NCBI GenBank assembly: GCA_949299545.1
Contig: CASGAM010000006.1
Span: forward strand, 157,849 to 221,848
Direction: 5' to 3'
Length of the DNA: 64,000 bases
DNA from: an uncultured Prevotellaceae bacterium
GTDB taxonomy: Bacteria; Bacteroidota; Bacteroidia; Bacteroidales; Bacteroidaceae
Numbering within the stretch: the first letter of the stretch is position 1; each line of letters starts with the position of its first letter. Position numbers and translations under genes: made by a program. Positions 37,432 to 45,278 of the stretch are shown in pieces. The notes below the pieces were generated by a model. The model was not told where the DNA came from, searched no databases, and saw only the letters and a program-made list of their open reading frames with translations.

Positions 37432-37442
37432 CATCCGCAAAT

Positions 37443-37515
37443 GCGATAATAGCTCAGTTGGTAGAGCATTGGCTTCCCAAGCCGAGGGTCGCGGGTTCGA
37501 GTCCCGTTTATCGCT
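37443..37515 (+). tRNA. tRNA-Gly (anticodon CCC)
   Basis: A full cloverleaf of 73 bases: acceptor arms GCGATAA and TTATCGC pair perfectly; the D arm is GCTC-AGTTGGTA-GAGC; the anticodon arm is TTGGC-TTCCCAA-GCCGA with anticodon CCC; the T arm is GCGGG-TTCGAGT-CCCGT. The discriminator is T and the CCA end is not encoded. It reads GGG glycine codons. Confidence 0.95.
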
Positions 37516-37544
37516 CCTTGATAAATGAAATTCTTTCTAAAATC

Positions 37545-37580
37545 AGAGGTCATTTCTTCATTGAGATGACCTTTGTTTTT
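37545..37580 (+). terminator. Terminator after tRNA-Gly
   Basis: AGGTCAT (37547-37553) and ATGACCT (37566-37572) form the stem, followed by TTGTTTTT. Confidence 0.75.
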
Positions 37581-37697
37581 ATGTAAACTAAATTCTATCA
37601 GTCTCCTTTATTACGTGCTGAACAGTTTTCTGAAAGATACATGTGATGTTCTATATGTGATTCAGAAGCAAGTAAAAAATATATAGGATATTTCTTC

Positions 37698-38228
37698 CTA
37701 ATATTTATTCCAACTGCTTATTACTTCTAGTGATTTACGAACCTTCTTCCTTGTTGGGGCATCAGGGTATCCTAATGTTATAAGTAAAGGGATCCTGCGT
37801 TTGTTTACTCCTATAAGTTTTTTGATTTTCTTTTCATCGAACCAACCTAGTATGCAGGTTCCCAATCCGAGTTCTGCAGCTTGCAGACAAAAATTTTCTA
37901 CGGCAATACCAACGTCCAATAAAGAATATTCCTTATCTTTTATAACACTGCCAATACCGGCCGTAAAGTTCATCTTCTCTAATACTACTGCTACAATGAC
38001 CGGAGCCTGTCTCGCGAATTTATTCATTCCCATGCCAGCCGCTGCCGCTGCCATTTCTTTAAGTAAACATGGTTCGTCCACAATTACAAATTTCCACGGC
38101 TGCGAATTGCATGCTGAAGGGGCGAGTCTAGCCGCTTCTATGCAAGTCATTACAAGTTCACGTGCAACTGGTTTATTTTGATAATTTCTGTCGCTTTGGC
38201 GCTTTAAAACCAATTCTGAGAATTTCAT
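37698..38228 (-). CDS. Nitroreductase-family protein
   Basis: A 176-residue FMN-dependent oxidoreductase of the nitroreductase superfamily. The N-terminal FMN phosphate motif is KRQSDRNYQNKPV, followed by APSACNSQPWKFVIV and the C-terminal IGVNKRRIPLLITLGYPD. These enzymes reduce nitro groups, quinones or flavins with NAD(P)H; the natural substrate is not predictable. It begins 29 bases after the end of the secreted esterase gene and may share its transcript. Confidence 0.9.
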   Translation of the reverse strand: MKFSELVLKRQSDRNYQNKPVARELVMTCIEAARLAPSACNSQPWKFVIVDEPCLLKEMAAAAAGMGMNKFARQAPVIVAVVLEKMNFTAGIGSVIKDKEYSLLDVGIAVENFCLQAAELGLGTCILGWFDEKKIKKLIGVNKRRIPLLITLGYPDAPTRKKVRKSLEVISSWNKY

Positions 38229-38257
38229 TTTAATCTATTTATTGTTTATAAATTCTA

Positions 38258-39085
38258 TTAACGATTAATATAGCCATCAAAGAATTTCTTAAAGAATAGC
38301 CACTGATATTCCACCGCGTTCCGCCAATACTCACCAGTATGTGCACCTGGGCGTATAATGTAATCGTGGCCTATCTTTCGTTTCAAAAGTTCCTCATGCA
38401 AGTGATTGTTGACTTGCAAGAAAAAATCAGCTGTTCCACAATCAATTATCAGTGATAAATCTCCGTCTTTTATCTTGTCAAGTTGGTTAATAACCGTATA
38501 TGCGTCCCACTGTGTTTTATTTTCGGATAGTGGCCCCAACAAATCTTTCATCTCCCAATTATTGGGAAATGGCCGTATATCCACACCGCCACTCATACTA
38601 CCTGCAGCACCGAACACATCTTTATGGCGGATGCCAAGCCATAATCCACCATGGCCACCCATACTAAAGCCGGTAACCGCCCGTGCGCACCTGTCTGCTT
38701 TTGTTGGATAGTTCTTATCTATATATGATACCAACTCCTTTGAAATATATGTCTCAAACTTACTGTTTTCTTTTTGGGGGGAATCCCAGTACCAACTGTT
38801 CTCTCCGTTAGGGCAAACTATAATTATACCATCTCTGTCTGCAAGGGTTGGTAATTTCGGATTTATGCCTAACCACGAATAGCAGTTACCGCCATAGCCA
38901 TGTAACAAATAAAGTACGGGGTATTTGCTGTCTTCTGTTATTTCTTCCGGAGCAATCACTATTACGTCGAGAAAACAATTCATTGAAGTACTTTTTACTT
39001 GAATAGTATCAATGTGAGCTGCTCTTGAAATAACAGGCAGTAAAAGAACCAACAAACTGGCTAAAACTATTTTCTTCATACTCAT
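38258..39085 (-). CDS. Secreted esterase (CE1 / esterase D-like)
   Basis: A 275-residue alpha/beta-hydrolase with a signal peptide (MKKIVLASLLVLLLPVISRAAH). The nucleophile elbow is GFSMGGHGG (Ser about residue 145), the acid is probably Asp in LIIDCGTADFF, and the His is in RPGAHTGEYWRNA, all in the expected order for the CE1/esterase family (feruloyl or acetylxylan esterases, S-formylglutathione hydrolase-like). Oxyanion-hole region YLLHGYGGNCYSW is present. With the GH43-GH8 xylanolytic protein in the same window, action on hemicellulose esters is plausible, but the genes are 28 kb apart and the substrate is unproven. Confidence 0.85.
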   Translation of the reverse strand: MSMKKIVLASLLVLLLPVISRAAHIDTIQVKSTSMNCFLDVIVIAPEEITEDSKYPVLYLLHGYGGNCYSWLGINPKLPTLADRDGIIIVCPNGENSWYWDSPQKENSKFETYISKELVSYIDKNYPTKADRCARAVTGFSMGGHGGLWLGIRHKDVFGAAGSMSGGVDIRPFPNNWEMKDLLGPLSENKTQWDAYTVINQLDKIKDGDLSLIIDCGTADFFLQVNNHLHEELLKRKIGHDYIIRPGAHTGEYWRNAVEYQWLFFKKFFDGYINR

Positions 39086-39135
39086 TTTTAATTGTTTATG
39101 TTTTATTTTTTAATGTGTTAACGAAATGAAACAGC

Positions 39136-39166
39136 CAAAAATACACAAAAATAATGGTTTAACAAA
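39136..39166 (-). promoter_or_regulatory. Promoter of the esterase-nitroreductase unit
   Basis: Minus strand TTTG (39166-39163), 19 bases, then TATTTTTG (39143-39136), about 50 bases before the esterase ATG. Confidence 0.5.
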
Positions 39167-39219
39167 ACTTCTATCATAATCATAAAAAACAAATTCAACT
39201 AAAAAAAATGGCAAAAGTC

Positions 39220-39250
39220 TTGCATGTATCGGATATAAGATGTATCTTTG
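39220..39250 (+). promoter_or_regulatory. Promoter of tRNA-Ser
   Basis: TTG at 39220-39222, 20 bases, then TATCTTTG at 39243-39250, 38 bases before the tRNA. Confidence 0.65.
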
Positions 39251-39288
39251 CATCGCTTTTGGGAACAAACCTCTTAACAAAAGAGTTT

Positions 39289-39373
39289 GGAAAGGTGGTA
39301 GAGTGGTCGATTACAGCGGTCTTGAAAACCGCCGTGCTGAGAGGCACCGGGGGTTCGAATCCCTCCCTTTCCG
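39289..39373 (+). tRNA. tRNA-Ser (anticodon TGA)
   Basis: An 85-base class II tRNA. Acceptor arms GGAAAGG and CCTTTCC pair perfectly with discriminator G. The anticodon arm GCGGT-CTTGAAA-ACCGC has anticodon TGA. A long variable arm (GTGCTGAGAGGCAC) and the T arm GGGGG-TTCGAAT-CCCTC follow. It reads UCA-type serine codons. Confidence 0.96.
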
Positions 39374-39380
39374 CTGAGGA

Positions 39381-39421
39381 GCCTACAACTTCGTTTCATC
39401 ACGAATTTGTAGGCTTTTTTA
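39381..39421 (+). terminator. Terminator after tRNA-Ser
   Basis: GCCTACAA and TTGTAGGC pair, with an inner TTCGT/ACGAA pair, followed by TTTTTT. It begins 8 bases past the tRNA. Confidence 0.9.
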
Positions 39422-39458
39422 GGGATATTTAGCAAATGCCCCGAAAAAGAAATAAGAT

Positions 39459-39497
39459 GGCATATGAAGATGATAGACAATAATCACTTCATATGCC
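39459..39497 (+). repeat. Hairpin GGCATATGAA / TTCATATGCC
   Basis: A perfect 10-bp inverted repeat with an 19-base loop, followed by ATTTTTATTG. It may be a second terminator or lie at the edge of the transposase relic to its right. Confidence 0.5.
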
Positions 39498-39603
39498 ATT
39501 TTTATTGTTATTTTTCTGTATTCTCTTTAAAATTCTATCCGACGGGCAATAATGCTCTTGAAGAAGTCTGCTGACCTCTTATGACTCTGCTGGTAAAATC
39601 ATG

Positions 39604-40961
39604 TCATGCCGCCTTAACCGTTCTGTTCCTTATCTTATCAATCATCAGCACGGCATTTGCTGTATGTATTCCGAAGAAAATCTACAGGGTTTCCTTCTTC
39701 TTATTCCGTGCTTTTATCCTGAAGAGTGAGTAATGCTGCTTCCGGATGAAGAAGTTGCATTCAAGCTGGGTGGCTCTCTCCCTTGAGAGTTTACTTCTGA
39801 GCGCCTTTTTCTGGGGCATCTTTGGCCGCTCTTCCTTTGCGTACGAAGGAAATGTATATCCCATATTCGGTGCAGAATTTTCAGTTGGCGTTATTGGCAT
39901 ATATGGAATAGGCCGCCACGCATCTTACCCTCACATTCATGAGCTTCCGCTGCATGCGGATACAGTCTTTCAGACGTATATCCTCATTGAATGCTTTGAA
40001 CGAGAGGTGTTCGATGAACGATATGCCATCTATCTGTATGTTATTGACCTTTGCACAGAACTCGACAGACTTTGTTTCCTTGTCTCTTACGATGGGACGT
40101 ATATAATGACGGACAATGCTGACAACACGGTTACCTACTTTCCGTCCTTCCAATATTTTCATTTTTTGTACAAGAATCTTTCTGATGATGGAAAGATGCT
40201 TCCGGTAATCCCGGCTATATCGGAGTGATCTTTTATACTCTCTATGAACTTCATCTTTCTGACTGATGAGTTTTTCAAGAAGCCTGGTCGTACGGGGCTC
40301 AAGCATCCTTGTCCATGAAGCCTTCCTCTTTCTTTTCTTGCAGTAGGACCGATAGGACTCTGTCACATCCGCATCTTTGTTGCGCGGACGTCTTATGTCC
40401 AAAGCTCTGCAATGAAGGCAGATATGCCTGTAGAGTCATTCGAGGCTTTCCCAAAGGAACTTCATGTTCGTAAGAAAACGCATGTGGATTCTCATTGCAG
40501 TTGGCATCGGTCATGCACACGTGAAGGTTTTCAAGATAAGGTTTCCAATGCAAGGCCAGGACTTTTCGGAGAGAATCAATGTCGAGACGGGATGCTATTT
40601 TATTGCGGATGGCACTGATTATCATGAAGTTGGTTATTTTAAAAGACGGGCCTGTCATGATTTCGCAAAACATCTGGTAGTGTATGTGCTGTTGAGATAT
40701 TCTACCAACTGTCTGTCGGAGAATTCAGTATAGGACTTCAGGATCATAAGGACTATCTTTGCCGAAAGGCTGAAAATGTTCCTGCTGCAGGGACGACTGT
40801 TCCGGCAGGCCCACAGTCTTTGCCATACGTTCAAACGGAGACACCGAATGAAGCCTGCCAAGCTCGCTCTCATTGATATTCTTGAGATATTTTTCCAGAA
40901 CATCAATTTCTGTAAAGCCCAAAGTAGGGTGAATCTCTGAAATATTTTGTATTTTTGCCAT
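39604..40961 (-). pseudogene. Decayed DDE transposase (IS1182-like)
   Basis: Read leftward, several frames together spell one transposase: MAKIQNISEIHPTLGFTEID; YTEFSDRQLVEYLN; FCEIMTGPSFKITNF; SFIEHLSFKAFNEDIRLKDC; RERATQLECNFFIRKQHYS; IFFGIHTANAVLMIDKI, then a stop at 39604. The order and motifs resemble IS1182-type elements. There are at least four frame changes (about 40.78, 40.67, 40.4 and 39.9 kb) and an in-frame TAG just before IFFG. A position where an Asp would be expected reads AAYSIYANNAN, so the catalytic site is probably also lost. The element is dead. Terminal inverted repeats could not be identified. The whole 39421-41036 stretch holds no intact gene. Confidence 0.8.
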
Positions 40962-41036
40962 ATCTTGGTTTTTGGAATTTCTCTCGTTTGGGCTGCCAAA
41001 CCTTATTTATGGCGGAATACCTAAAGATACAAAAAA

Positions 41037-41076
41037 ACCAACTAATTCGCAATGAATTGTGTTTGAATTAGTTGGT
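41037..41076 (-). terminator. Terminator of the B3/B4 three-gene unit
   Basis: ACCAACTAATTC (41037-41048) and GAATTAGTTGGT (41065-41076) form a perfect 12-bp stem; the minus strand continues with TTTTTTT. It lies 134 bases past the last gene of the unit. Confidence 0.75.
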
Positions 41077-41210
41077 TAATTTTATGGCATTTACTGAATG
41101 TTCCTTTTTATTTAACGGCACAAAAACGAAAATTATATAATTTCTACTGAGCCATTAGCAGTTCTCACAATACGTGGTTTGCTGAATGTTTACAAAAAAA
41201 CGATCAGGTA

Positions 41211-41744
41211 TTATAAGTTATCTTCAACAGTAAAGTCATAGGCTTTGAAATCGCCATGTTGATTGACTCGTTTTTGGGTGATGTCTACGAGAATATATTC
41301 TCCGGGAAATAGTGGTTTGGTCGGTGTTACTTTATATCCCATTTCCGGGAGATTCTGGATGTCGAACTGGCCAAGTTCTATGCGTATATAATCACATTCT
41401 GTGAATTCGGCAGCAGGCATACGACGATATCCCCGCTTTTCTTTAAGGCGGATAAGAACGTAATCATTCAGCCGCTGTTTGTTCGGATAGATGGCAAACG
41501 ATGGTTTATCGTCAGTTATCAGTTTAGCATGTTTACCTGAAAAGTAACGTATGGTTTTTGAGCCGACATTAATACCTTGTATGTCCCAACCTTTTTTTGA
41601 TTCTATTTGACTCGTGACACTTTTCATTGGGTACGGTTGGTCATTGACGTAGATGAAAACAGTGGGTGCAGGCTCATCCATTTGAGCATGAAGTTGTGCA
41701 AGCGGGAACAACACTGCACAGCATAATAATAGTAGATGTTTCAT
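41211..41744 (-). CDS. Small secreted protein of unknown function
   Basis: I start it at the ATG at 41744 because this begins a clear signal peptide (MKHLLLLCCAVLFPLAQLHAQ); the longer frame upstream overlaps the leader and the B3/B4 gene. The mature part is ~156 residues and contains TVFIYVNDQPYPMKSVTSQIESKKGWDIQG and a C-terminal half with PTKPLFPGEYILVDITQKRVNQHGDFKAYDF. I do not recognise a family; the periodicity suggests a beta-sandwich. It is the last gene of a three-gene unit, 50 bases after the B3/B4 gene. Confidence 0.7.
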   Translation of the reverse strand: MKHLLLLCCAVLFPLAQLHAQMDEPAPTVFIYVNDQPYPMKSVTSQIESKKGWDIQGINVGSKTIRYFSGKHAKLITDDKPSFAIYPNKQRLNDYVLIRLKEKRGYRRMPAAEFTECDYIRIELGQFDIQNLPEMGYKVTPTKPLFPGEYILVDITQKRVNQHGDFKAYDFTVEDNL

Positions 41745-41794
41745 GGGATGGTTTTTTATTGGTAGTTCTTTTTTATCAGTCGTTTCTCGGATGT

Positions 41795-42463
41795 TTATTT
41801 GAAAAGGAACATTTCTCCGCCGTCCGAGTCGGCATGTTTCTTGAGTAGTTGGCGTATGAATGTAGCGCAAGCCTCAACACTGTCACTGTTGCCGTCATAA
41901 CCATTGATGATGATTAATACGCAGTTTGTTTCTATGCTGATTTTTGTACGTTCGTGGTCGCTTGTCGGTGTGCCGATACCGCCCGTTTTATCTCTATAAA
42001 CGGGAAGGCCTTCTATGTTAAGTAAGCCACGTCCGATGCCTTCATACGGTTCTCCGGCTTTACCGATACCTAAGGTCAGTTCGTCTCCATGAATTTTATT
42101 GCGGTCGAATCCGCCGATGGAGTAACCATATGCAACTGACGCCAGATTTATGAGATCGACAGCTGTATTGATCTGATACAATTCATGGCCGTTCAGCATA
42201 CGGCGGACCAACGCTTCTCCTGAAGGTCTGTAACGGCTGGGGTCTTTGCCACAGCGTTTATACACAAGCCTTGTTGCCTGTATGGGTGGCATGAGTTTGA
42301 CAGATTCCAGTGTGTATGTTTCCCGGTATTTCTCCTTGAACGCCATAATCTCATTCCACAAAGTTGAAGAATACGGGGAGTTGAGTATATTGGCTTCTAT
42401 GGCAGCTCCAACAAAGTCCGGACAGATACTTTTTATGTCCGGTGATACTGTGATGTGAATCAT
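41795..42463 (-). CDS. Standalone B3/B4 domain protein
   Basis: A 222-residue cytoplasmic protein equal to the B3/B4 domain of bacterial phenylalanyl-tRNA synthetase beta chain but without the rest of that enzyme. Family features include VKLMPPIQATRLVYKRCGKDPSRYRPSGEALVRRML, INTAVDLINLASVAYGYSIGGFD and RTKISIETNCVLIIINGYDG. The ATG at 42463 (MIHITVSPDIKSICPDFVG) is the natural start. In PheRS the B3/B4 domain edits mischarged Tyr-tRNA-Phe; standalone members are common but their roles, perhaps tRNA or aminoacyl-tRNA proofreading, are not well settled. It lies between two small genes of unknown function. Confidence 0.88.
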   Translation of the reverse strand: MIHITVSPDIKSICPDFVGAAIEANILNSPYSSTLWNEIMAFKEKYRETYTLESVKLMPPIQATRLVYKRCGKDPSRYRPSGEALVRRMLNGHELYQINTAVDLINLASVAYGYSIGGFDRNKIHGDELTLGIGKAGEPYEGIGRGLLNIEGLPVYRDKTGGIGTPTSDHERTKISIETNCVLIIINGYDGNSDSVEACATFIRQLLKKHADSDGGEMFLFK

Positions 42464-42497
42464 CTCTGGTTTGATGTTTGATGATGAATGGTTACAT

Positions 42498-42860
42498 TTA
42501 ATATACACGTGCGATGTATGGTGAGTTCATGTCAAGTCCTTCTTCTCCTTCAACTAATTTGTTGAAATAGATAAAAGGACGGCCTCTCAGTCCTTTGTCG
42601 ATTGTGATGTAAAGTCCGGTTCCGTTTCCTACCGCTTCGCGATTGGCCCACATGATTTCACCGTTTTCCAGTTCAAAAATTTTGAGAATCTTTATAAGTT
42701 CGCATTTGTAGACAGGTGATGAAGGTTCATCTTGTTCCGTCTCGTAAAATGCTAATGCCTCGTCTTCTTCAAAAGCAGAGTATGGGGGGATGATGATTTT
42801 GCCTTCTTCGTTCTTGCATACAATCACGTAGATAGGTGTTCTGTTACTTTCGTGTTTCAT
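42498..42860 (-). CDS. Conserved-looking small protein of unknown function
   Basis: A 120-residue protein starting at the ATG at 42860 (MKHESNRTPIYVIVCKNEEGK). It is acidic, with no signal peptide or membrane segment, and contains IIPPYSAFEEDEALAFYETEQDEPSSP and GLRGRPFIYFNKLVEGEEGLDM. I do not recognise a family. It is the first gene of the unit with the B3/B4 protein (34-base gap) and has a good promoter directly upstream. Confidence 0.65.
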   Translation of the reverse strand: MKHESNRTPIYVIVCKNEEGKIIIPPYSAFEEDEALAFYETEQDEPSSPVYKCELIKILKIFELENGEIMWANREAVGNGTGLYITIDKGLRGRPFIYFNKLVEGEEGLDMNSPYIARVY

Positions 42861-42891
42861 GGAATCAAGTTTTATTCGTGGTGCATCATTG

Positions 42892-42923
42892 CAAAGATAT
42901 GAAAAGGTGAATGCCGAGACAAA
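42892..42923 (-). promoter_or_regulatory. Promoter of the B3/B4 three-gene unit
   Basis: Minus strand TTTG (42923-42920), 20 bases, then TATCTTTG (42899-42892), an exact consensus with a leader of about 25 bases. Confidence 0.65.
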
Positions 42924-43025
42924 CGAAAACAAAGTTTTCTAATTTAGTCATGCGCGAGCAGCATTCTATCTTGTCAATGATACAGAAAAGATGTTTGTTT
43001 CGATGAAATATTGTTTAGGTGTTCA

Positions 43026-44126
43026 TTAGAAACGCCAATAGAGTTGTATTTCTCCAATATTGTAATATTGGTCGGCAGTATTGGCTTTATCATCAATGAA
43101 TTGGTATTCCGCTTGCAATTTCAGATTCTTGTGGAAATAATAATTGATTGCTATTGCATATATACTTTTTTGGCTATTGGCGGTCTTTTCATCCCGGTAA
43201 ACATCCCATTTGGCGTATATTTTGCAATGCTTGGTGGCAGGAGCGCCTACCATTGCATACCATCCATCAGCTTTACCGCTGCCGTTTATGGCGCAGACTT
43301 TCCCGTTTTCCACTGTGTAGTCACTTATCTTGTGTCCCTGACTCATGACATACTCGGCCCGTACCGTCCAGGCCGTTTCATATTTGACACCGAAAGCAAG
43401 CCTGTTACGGTCGACGGTGATGTCTTTTCCGTTGACGGCCTTAGTGTAGTCGCCTAACCATCCGAAAGCACCGACACACAAGTCTTTTACAGGTGAAACC
43501 CAAATACCACCAATAAGATCTTTCCGGTTGTTTTCGTCCACGTGGTTGATGCCCTGCCCGTTATATACGCCGAGCTGATAGTGGAGGTACGAGTGCCCGG
43601 TTGTCGGTGAATCAAACAAGTCTCCTTGGATTTGCAGACCGATGTCCCGGCCGCCGCTGGCGTGCTCGCCAACTCGGTCTGACATACCGGCCAGTTTGTT
43701 GATAGCCTGTGAGTTGCTGCCGAAACCTACGTCCCATGGATTCATGGGGTTTTCAAAAGTAAATCCTCTTTTAAATTCTCCGAATTTGATTCTCAGAAAC
43801 TTGAAGCGGCTCCATTCTGCCCATGCGTCAATGACTCTCGGTCCTTTTTCTGCGCTGGAGCCTGCTACACCGGCCATTTCCATTTGCAAGCCATATTTGA
43901 AATCCCACAATTGTCCGTTCACGTAGGCGCGGATTAGGCGCAAATCGAACGTGCTAATGTTTTCTGATTGTTTGTCTGTAAAGGACGCTTTGCCTACGAC
44001 GTAGCCTCCAAATGTTGTCTGTTGTTTGATTTCTTCGCGCCACGTTTTTTTTGAGTCTTCAGTTTGGGCTTTAAGTGTCGGTGGAAAGAGGGAAATTATT
44101 GCAAGAAAAAATATTGTTTTTTTCAT
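43026..44126 (-). CDS. OprO/OprP-type (phosphate-selective) porin
   Basis: A 366-residue outer-membrane beta-barrel with a signal peptide (MKKTIFFLAIISLFPPTLKAQ) and the alternating aromatic strands and terminal Phe (IGEIQLYWRF) of porins. Pieces such as TTFGGYVVGKASFTDKQ, RLIRAYVNGQLWDFKYGLQMEMAG and IKFGEFKRGFTFENPMNP match the porin O/P family. Its ATG overlaps the stop of the upstream metallo-hydrolase by one base (TAATG). With polyphosphate kinase, exopolyphosphatase and a PiT transporter across the divergent promoter, uptake of phosphate or polyphosphate is the natural hypothesis. Selectivity cannot be read from sequence. Confidence 0.88.
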   Translation of the reverse strand: MKKTIFFLAIISLFPPTLKAQTEDSKKTWREEIKQQTTFGGYVVGKASFTDKQSENISTFDLRLIRAYVNGQLWDFKYGLQMEMAGVAGSSAEKGPRVIDAWAEWSRFKFLRIKFGEFKRGFTFENPMNPWDVGFGSNSQAINKLAGMSDRVGEHASGGRDIGLQIQGDLFDSPTTGHSYLHYQLGVYNGQGINHVDENNRKDLIGGIWVSPVKDLCVGAFGWLGDYTKAVNGKDITVDRNRLAFGVKYETAWTVRAEYVMSQGHKISDYTVENGKVCAINGSGKADGWYAMVGAPATKHCKIYAKWDVYRDEKTANSQKSIYAIAINYYFHKNLKLQAEYQFIDDKANTADQYYNIGEIQLYWRF

Positions 44127-45007
44127 TACTTCAGGTCATTAAAGTTTGTTTTGAAGCCGGGTGCAGGCAGGTGCATGCCGGCCACAACAAGATGATTTTC
44201 TTTTGCTAGTTTCAGCAATGCTTTTCGGGCTTGGATGGCCTTTGTTTTATCCATATCGAACGATGCGCATATTTCAGGATACGGAATCTGTAGGGCTGCT
44301 CCGTGTATCAGGTCACCGATAATGAGCAATTTCCCTTTCTGGTAGGCCGTATGTCCGGGTGTGTGGCCGGTTGCATCGATGCTGGTTATGTGGCCGGGCA
44401 GGGTATCGCCGGGGGTGAACAGGTGGAGTCTGTCTTTATAAACTTCCATAACCTGTTTCTGCTGGATATTTTTATTTGAAGGTGTATTTATCCATGCGTC
44501 ATATTCTGTTTTTGAGACATAAACCTCTGCATTCGTGAATACGGGTTGTCCATTGGCTAACATGCCGCCGATGTGGTCGCCGTGCAGGTGGGTCAGATAA
44601 ATGTAGCGGATGTCATCAACTGTCAATCCTGTTTTGCTGAGGTTGCTGAACAACTGACTGTCGGCTATGCCGTTTCCGGTATCGAATAAAATGTTTATCC
44701 CTTCCGTTTGTACGAGGAATGTACTGACAGATGCCGGAAGGCCATCCTGAAGGTGGAGTTTGCTGATGATACTGTCCGGTGTGTCTTTGAAGAGCGATAT
44801 CGGCATCCGCTTTTCTTCGGCGTTGTCACAAAGCCAGGTTACTTTAACCTTGTCTAATTTTATGGTTTGCAAGGTATCATTGGATGTTGTGTTTTGGGTG
44901 ACATCATTTTTATGGTTCTGTTGTTGTGCTTGCCCATAACAGCAACTGCTCGCTATGGCTATGAAAAGCATACTGGACAACCATAACATTTTTTTTGGGC
45001 GTTTCAT
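44126..45007 (-). CDS. Exported metallo-beta-lactamase-fold hydrolase
   Basis: A 293-residue protein with an N-terminal export signal (LWLSSMLFIAIASSCCYG; a lipoprotein cleavage at one of the Cys is possible). The zinc-binding motif THLHGDHIGG is complete, with a later His in IDATGHTPGHTAYQ, Asp in LIIGDLIHGAALQ and His in VVAGMHLPAPGF. The closest group is the quorum-quenching/lactonase-like and phosphoesterase-like MBL hydrolases. It is translationally coupled with the porin and faces the PiT-ppk-ppx operon, so an extracytoplasmic phosphoester or phosphonate substrate is possible but not shown. Confidence 0.87.
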   Translation of the reverse strand: MKRPKKMLWLSSMLFIAIASSCCYGQAQQQNHKNDVTQNTTSNDTLQTIKLDKVKVTWLCDNAEEKRMPISLFKDTPDSIISKLHLQDGLPASVSTFLVQTEGINILFDTGNGIADSQLFSNLSKTGLTVDDIRYIYLTHLHGDHIGGMLANGQPVFTNAEVYVSKTEYDAWINTPSNKNIQQKQVMEVYKDRLHLFTPGDTLPGHITSIDATGHTPGHTAYQKGKLLIIGDLIHGAALQIPYPEICASFDMDKTKAIQARKALLKLAKENHLVVAGMHLPAPGFKTNFNDLK

Positions 45008-45039
45008 AAGGTTTGTCAGTTAAATAGATTTATTGAATG

Positions 45040-45047
45040 CAAAATTA
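45040..45047 (-). promoter_or_regulatory. Possible -7 box of the hydrolase-porin operon
   Basis: Minus strand TAATTTTG, an exact match, 33 bases before the ATG. No clear -33 box. Confidence 0.4.
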
Positions 45048-45241
45048 AATATTTTAAATAAACGGACGGGCATTTCAGTCTTCTTCTTTTTGTTTTTTTT
45101 GATAAAAACGCATGCCACGTCATTCTTCACGGAGAGGAACCTGTTGCTGTTTTTCCTTGGAAATGGTGTTTCCGAAAGGGATGGCAGCTTGTTGTAACAG
45201 GATTTTAACATCGTTGTCACATGTCTTACACATATCGGTTT

Positions 45242-45249
45242 TAATTTTG
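45242..45249 (+). promoter_or_regulatory. Possible -7 box of the PiT gene
   Basis: TAATTTTG, an exact match, 30 bases before the ATG at 45279. The nearest TTG is 25 bases upstream, beyond the usual spacing. Confidence 0.4.
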
Positions 45250-45278
45250 TGTCCAAATAATTGTTTAACTGTTTTTTT

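Noticed and set aside
39208-39432. Open frame of 74 codons across tRNA-Ser
   Set aside because: It is read through the tRNA and its terminator; there is no coding signal and the RNA gene explains the sequence.
39746-40228. 160-codon plus-strand frame in the transposase region
   Set aside because: It is antisense to recognisable transposase sequence and resembles no protein.
39289-41036. Integration of a genomic island at tRNA-Ser
   Set aside because: No integrase and no repeat of the tRNA 3' end were seen downstream; only a transposase relic is present.
45020-45256. 78-codon minus-strand frame in the divergent gap before the PiT gene
   Set aside because: It ends in a Lys-rich low-complexity stretch, has no plausible family, and overlaps the promoter region of the hydrolase-porin operon.
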